DNA from: Pseudomonadota bacterium
GTDB lineage: Bacteria; Pseudomonadota; Alphaproteobacteria; Sphingomonadales; Sphingomonadaceae
DNA length: 7,306 nt
Reading direction: 5' to 3'
Assembly: GCA_023392555.1 (NCBI GenBank)
Contig: JAEVYW010000308.1
Location: 1 to 7,306, forward strand
Shown here: positions 4,857-7,306 of the stretch, one piece after another
How positions within the stretch are numbered: the stretch's first letter is position 1
Layout: each line of letters begins with the position of its first letter
Position numbers and translations under genes: made by a program
Notes under the pieces: generated by a model
Database searches by the model: none
Told to the model about the DNA's origin: nothing
Seen by the model: the letters and a program-made list of their open reading frames with translations, nothing else

Positions 4857-6594
4857 GCGGCTCGACACCAATCTTGTTTGCCGCCTCTGTCATCATCTTC
4901 ACGAAGCGTGGATGATCCCTCAGGCTCTCCAAGTCCGGATCAGCAATCGTCGCGTTGTAGATCGACGTACTTTGAAATTCCAAGACGATCGGCTCCAGTA
5001 GGTCGAGCGCGCCCTCTGCGTCATGCAGCTTCATCGCCGTGATGCAGGCGAAGTTGTAACGCATGAACATGTTGTCCGGATTGATGAGGACCGCACGCTC
5101 AACCCACTCCTTGAAACGCTGCCGCTCATCCATGACGGCAAGCCCATATCCGACCATGCCGAGGGCGTTGCCGTTCGTCGGGTCTTGCGCCAGGGCCCGC
5201 TTGGCCTGATCGACCGCTCGCTCGGCGGCGCGCCGCGCCCCTGCTTCATCGTGCAAGGCGCCGTAGGTCGAACTGAGCATCGCCCATGAGTGAAAGTCGG
5301 TGTCGAGAAGCGCGACCGTCTTTTCGTAATAGCGGGCGGCATCCTCAAAGCGCCGTTCGAAGTAATAGATCCGCGCCGCTTCGCGGTTTGCCTCCCAAGA
5401 GTCAGGATCGATGCGGAATGCCGATGCCAACTCTTCGTCGGCACCGGCGAAATTGCCTTTCTCAAACAGATGGCGTGCGCGGACCGCGTACGCCTCCACC
5501 ACTGTCGGATCGATTGCGAGCGCCCGGTCAGCGGCCTCCATCCCGTCCTGCTCACCAGAACTGAACGTGAAGTGCAGGATGCATTGCACAATCGCGAGCA
5601 GACCCCAGGCGCGTGCGTAGTTCGGATCTATTTCCAGGGCTCGGGTGCAAATGCGAGTGATCAGCTCAAGCTGTTTTGTGTCGCCCCAATTGCCACTCAG
5701 CCAGAATTGTCGTGCCATCAGGTAGAGATTGTAGGCCTCGACGTTGGTCGTCCCGCGCTGCTCGATTGCCCTCTTCTCGGCAGGAAGCAGCTTGACCCTG
5801 AGCGCTTCGACGATCGCTTTCGAAATCTCGTCCTGAATCGCGAAGATGTCCGTCAGTTCGCGGTCGTAGCGTTCGGCCCAAAGATGGTCGCCGGTCGTCC
5901 CGTCGATGAGCTGCGCGCTGATCCGCACGCGGCTGCCCGCCTTGCGGACGCTCCCTTCGACCACATGGCTTACGCCAAGGCGGCTGGCGAGATCGCAGAC
6001 GTCGAGGCCCTGTCCCTTGAACATGAAGGCAGTGTTCCGCGCGGTGACTGCCAGGGCGGACACTTTGGACAAATCGGTGGTGATGTCCTCACTGATCCCG
6101 TCGCTGAAATAGTCCTGCTCGGCGTCGCCGCTCATGTTGACGAACGGCAGCACGCAAACGCCATGGCGGCGGCGTTCGCTAGTGACGGAGCGCGCATGTC
6201 GCTCCGTCCCCGTCAGCTCAGCGATGCTGTCCAGGAGCTTGCACCAGCCGGAATTGGACGGGTCTCCGCTCCATCCGGACAGGTCTGCGCACTGGATCTG
6301 GTTGAACGGTATCGGTGGTATCGTCTCATCGAGCGTCGCCTGGACCAAGGTCCGCGCATGGCGGCCGACGTCCGCTTCGGCGCGTACCCACTGCGATGAT
6401 GCGGCATCGGCCGACCAAAGCACGATCACAGCCTTGGAGCTGGTCAGGCGTTCCTGGATGACGTCCGCATAAGCGCGATGGGCCGGAAGCTGGTCGTCGC
6501 GCCAGACGCTGAAGCCCGCGTCGCGGAGCGCATCGGCGACGCGCTTTGCCTGCGGCTCATCCGGCCGCGCGTAGGAGACGAAAATGTCCGCCAT
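4834..6594 (-). CDS. TIR - TolB-like - TPR protein, candidate NAD-cleaving sensor/effector
   Basis: A 586-residue, apparently soluble protein in three parts; no signal peptide or membrane segment is seen. Residues 1-125 are a TIR domain: DIFVSYAR (box 1), FSVWRDD (28-34), AVIVLWS (55-61) and SSQWVRAE (66-73). Glu-73 stands where NADase TIR domains such as SARM1 (WVxKE) have their catalytic glutamate. Residues about 144-272 are a TolB-like domain of COG5616 type: CVLPFVNMSGD, EQDYFSDGISEDITTDLSKV, GVSHVVEGSVRKAG, RVRISAQLIDGTTGDHLWAE. From about 286 to 540 come five or six TPR units (for example around ALEIDPNYARAW and RIDPDSWEANREAARIYY), then a short tail. The same TolB-like/TPR half is familiar behind class III adenylate cyclase or winged-helix domains. 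A ribosome binding site AGGGG (6605-6601) lies 6 bases before the ATG. Base composition looks less GC-rich than rplY. NAD cleavage is inferred; a pure protein-interaction TIR is the alternative. Confidence 0.92.
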   Translation of the reverse strand: MADIFVSYARPDEPQAKRVADALRDAGFSVWRDDQLPAHRAYADVIQERLTSSKAVIVLWSADAASSQWVRAEADVGRHARTLVQATLDETIPPIPFNQIQCADLSGWSGDPSNSGWCKLLDSIAELTGTERHARSVTSERRRHGVCVLPFVNMSGDAEQDYFSDGISEDITTDLSKVSALAVTARNTAFMFKGQGLDVCDLASRLGVSHVVEGSVRKAGSRVRISAQLIDGTTGDHLWAERYDRELTDIFAIQDEISKAIVEALRVKLLPAEKRAIEQRGTTNVEAYNLYLMARQFWLSGNWGDTKQLELITRICTRALEIDPNYARAWGLLAIVQCILHFTFSSGEQDGMEAADRALAIDPTVVEAYAVRARHLFEKGNFAGADEELASAFRIDPDSWEANREAARIYYFERRFEDAARYYEKTVALLDTDFHSWAMLSSTYGALHDEAGARRAAERAVDQAKRALAQDPTNGNALGMVGYGLAVMDERQRFKEWVERAVLINPDNMFMRYNFACITAMKLHDAEGALDLLEPIVLEFQSTSIYNATIADPDLESLRDHPRFVKMMTEAANKIGVEPPKVAAAS

Positions 6595-6641
6595 GCCGAG
6601 CCCCTGAAGGCCTCAGATATCAGGACTCTAGGACTGAGTCA

Positions 6642-6662
6642 TGAGGCGCGGACGGCGCCTCA
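6642..6662 (-). other. Perfect hairpin overlapping the receptor stop codon
   Basis: TGAGGCGC (6642-6649) and GCGCCTCA (6655-6662) form a perfect 8-bp inverted repeat with a 5-base loop. The stop codon of the receptor (TGA read on the minus strand, 6662-6660) is part of the stem. No T-run follows on the minus strand, so this is not a standard intrinsic terminator. It may still attenuate transcription or protect the receptor mRNA 3' end, separating receptor expression from the TIR-TPR gene 65 bases further on. Confidence 0.5.
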
Positions 6663-7304
6663 GAAGTCGACAGTCAGCGTCCCAACCGCCAGGCGCGAAC
6701 CGCCCGGGCTGTAGATACCCGGCCCCTGAGTGAAGGGGTCGTTGTTATCGAGCAGGTTCTGCACCTGGACGCGGAGCGTGGCGGAATGACGCGCGACGAC
6801 GGTCCGATATCGCGCGCCCGCATTCACGTTCCACTTCGGATTGAGGAACACGGCATTGTTGACGGTCGCCGGCTGCCGCCCGCGGTGGGACAGGCCAAGG
6901 TCGAGTTGCAGGCCCTTCACGAACGGCGTTTCCCAATTCGCGTTGAAGTTGATGATGTGGGTCGGGAGGCCGAACGGTCGCTTGCCAATCTCCCCCTGCA
7001 CATCCGTGCTCCGGGTGACTCGAGGCTTCAGGAGCACTCCACCAAGAAGCACATTGAGCCGCGGCGTCAGCTTCCCCGAGACCGAAAACTCCGCGCCCCG
7101 GCTCCGGATCGTCCCGACCTGGCGGAAGACATTCGCACTATCGAAGCCGAACGCCGGCCGTTCGAGATGGAAAACGCCGACGATGGCCTTCAGGCTCGAC
7201 GTCAGGTCGACCTTGATCCCTGCGTCCTTCTGACGCGTGATGATGGTCTCGAGGGGCTCGTTGCGGTTCGCGGCGCTTGCCGGAGCTGTCCCGCTCTCCT
7301 CGAG
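6660..7304 (-). CDS. TonB-dependent (siderophore-type) outer-membrane receptor, C-terminal part
   Basis: The last 214 codons of a TonB-dependent receptor, an outer-membrane beta-barrel that imports a ligand, often a ferric siderophore, using energy from TonB-ExbBD. The reading frame stays open to the right edge, so the plug domain and most of the barrel are outside the window. Numbering from the first visible codon, NEPLETIITRQKDAGIKVDL (15-34), then VFHLERPAFGFDSANVFRQV (44-63) and RSRGAEFSVSG (67-77) follow the C-terminal barrel pattern of FhuA/FpvA-like receptors. The chain ends LAVGTLTVDF, with the terminal Phe used as the outer-membrane insertion signal. The ligand cannot be told from this fragment. 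An internal GTG at 7052 is in the same frame but is not a gene start, because homologous receptor sequence continues upstream of it. It is co-directional with the TIR-TPR gene, 65 bases away, with a hairpin at its stop codon. Confidence 0.88.
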   Translation of the reverse strand, partial: LEESGTAPASAANRNEPLETIITRQKDAGIKVDLTSSLKAIVGVFHLERPAFGFDSANVFRQVGTIRSRGAEFSVSGKLTPRLNVLLGGVLLKPRVTRSTDVQGEIGKRPFGLPTHIINFNANWETPFVKGLQLDLGLSHRGRQPATVNNAVFLNPKWNVNAGARYRTVVARHSATLRVQVQNLLDNNDPFTQGPGIYSPGGSRLAVGTLTVDF

Positions 7305-7306
7305 GC

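Noticed and set aside
5290..6399. Long plus-strand open frame (369 codons) opposite the TIR-TPR gene
   Set aside because: Its translation shows no recognisable domain or motif, and it lies entirely inside the strongly supported minus-strand gene; long antisense frames are common in GC-rich DNA.
4834..6660. Known multi-gene TIR defence system (Thoeris, CBASS-TIR, TIR-APAZ Argonaute)
   Set aside because: No ThsA-like, cyclic-nucleotide synthase, SAVED/STING or Argonaute gene is visible; neighbours are pth and a TonB receptor.

Overview
The window looks like chromosome of a GC-rich alphaproteobacterium, most likely a sphingomonad (Sphingomonadales). This is inferred from remembered protein resemblance (GlyQ, Pth, the TIR-TolB-like-TPR protein), the rplY-pth neighbourhood and a TonB-dependent receptor; nothing was searched. 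It holds eight protein genes, two of them cut by the window edges. I see no tRNA, rRNA, CRISPR array, transposase or integrase.

Left part, minus strand (1-1329): the glycyl-tRNA synthetase pair, glyQ (alpha, complete) then glyS (beta, N-terminal 157 codons, running off the left edge), joined by a 4-base GTGA stop/start overlap. GlyQ most likely begins at a TTG codon. Divergent from it, on the plus strand, are two tandem exported TraB/GumN-family proteins (1458-2354 and 2583-3401), diverged paralogues that both keep the two GxxH motifs and the glutamate expected of TIKI-like metal-dependent hydrolases.

Centre, plus strand (3402-4856): a translation pair. rplY (ribosomal protein L25/Ctc, with an acidic tail) has a clear sigma70-type promoter (TTGACT, 17 bases, TATAGG) just after the second TraB/GumN stop, and an intrinsic terminator behind it. 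pth (peptidyl-tRNA hydrolase) starts 27 bases after that terminator's T-run. ychF, which often follows pth in proteobacteria, is not there.

Right part, minus strand (4834-7306): a 586-residue TIR domain + TolB-like (COG5616-type) domain + TPR protein, whose 3' end overlaps the 3' end of pth by 23 bases, and upstream of it the C-terminal 214 residues of a TonB-dependent siderophore-type receptor. The TIR domain keeps the W-V-x-x-E motif that carries the catalytic glutamate of NAD-cleaving TIR enzymes. This protein is the most interesting object here: a possible one-protein sensor plus NADase, with a TolB-like/TPR module more familiar behind adenylate cyclase or DNA-binding domains. I see no second gene that would make it a recognisable multi-gene defence system.
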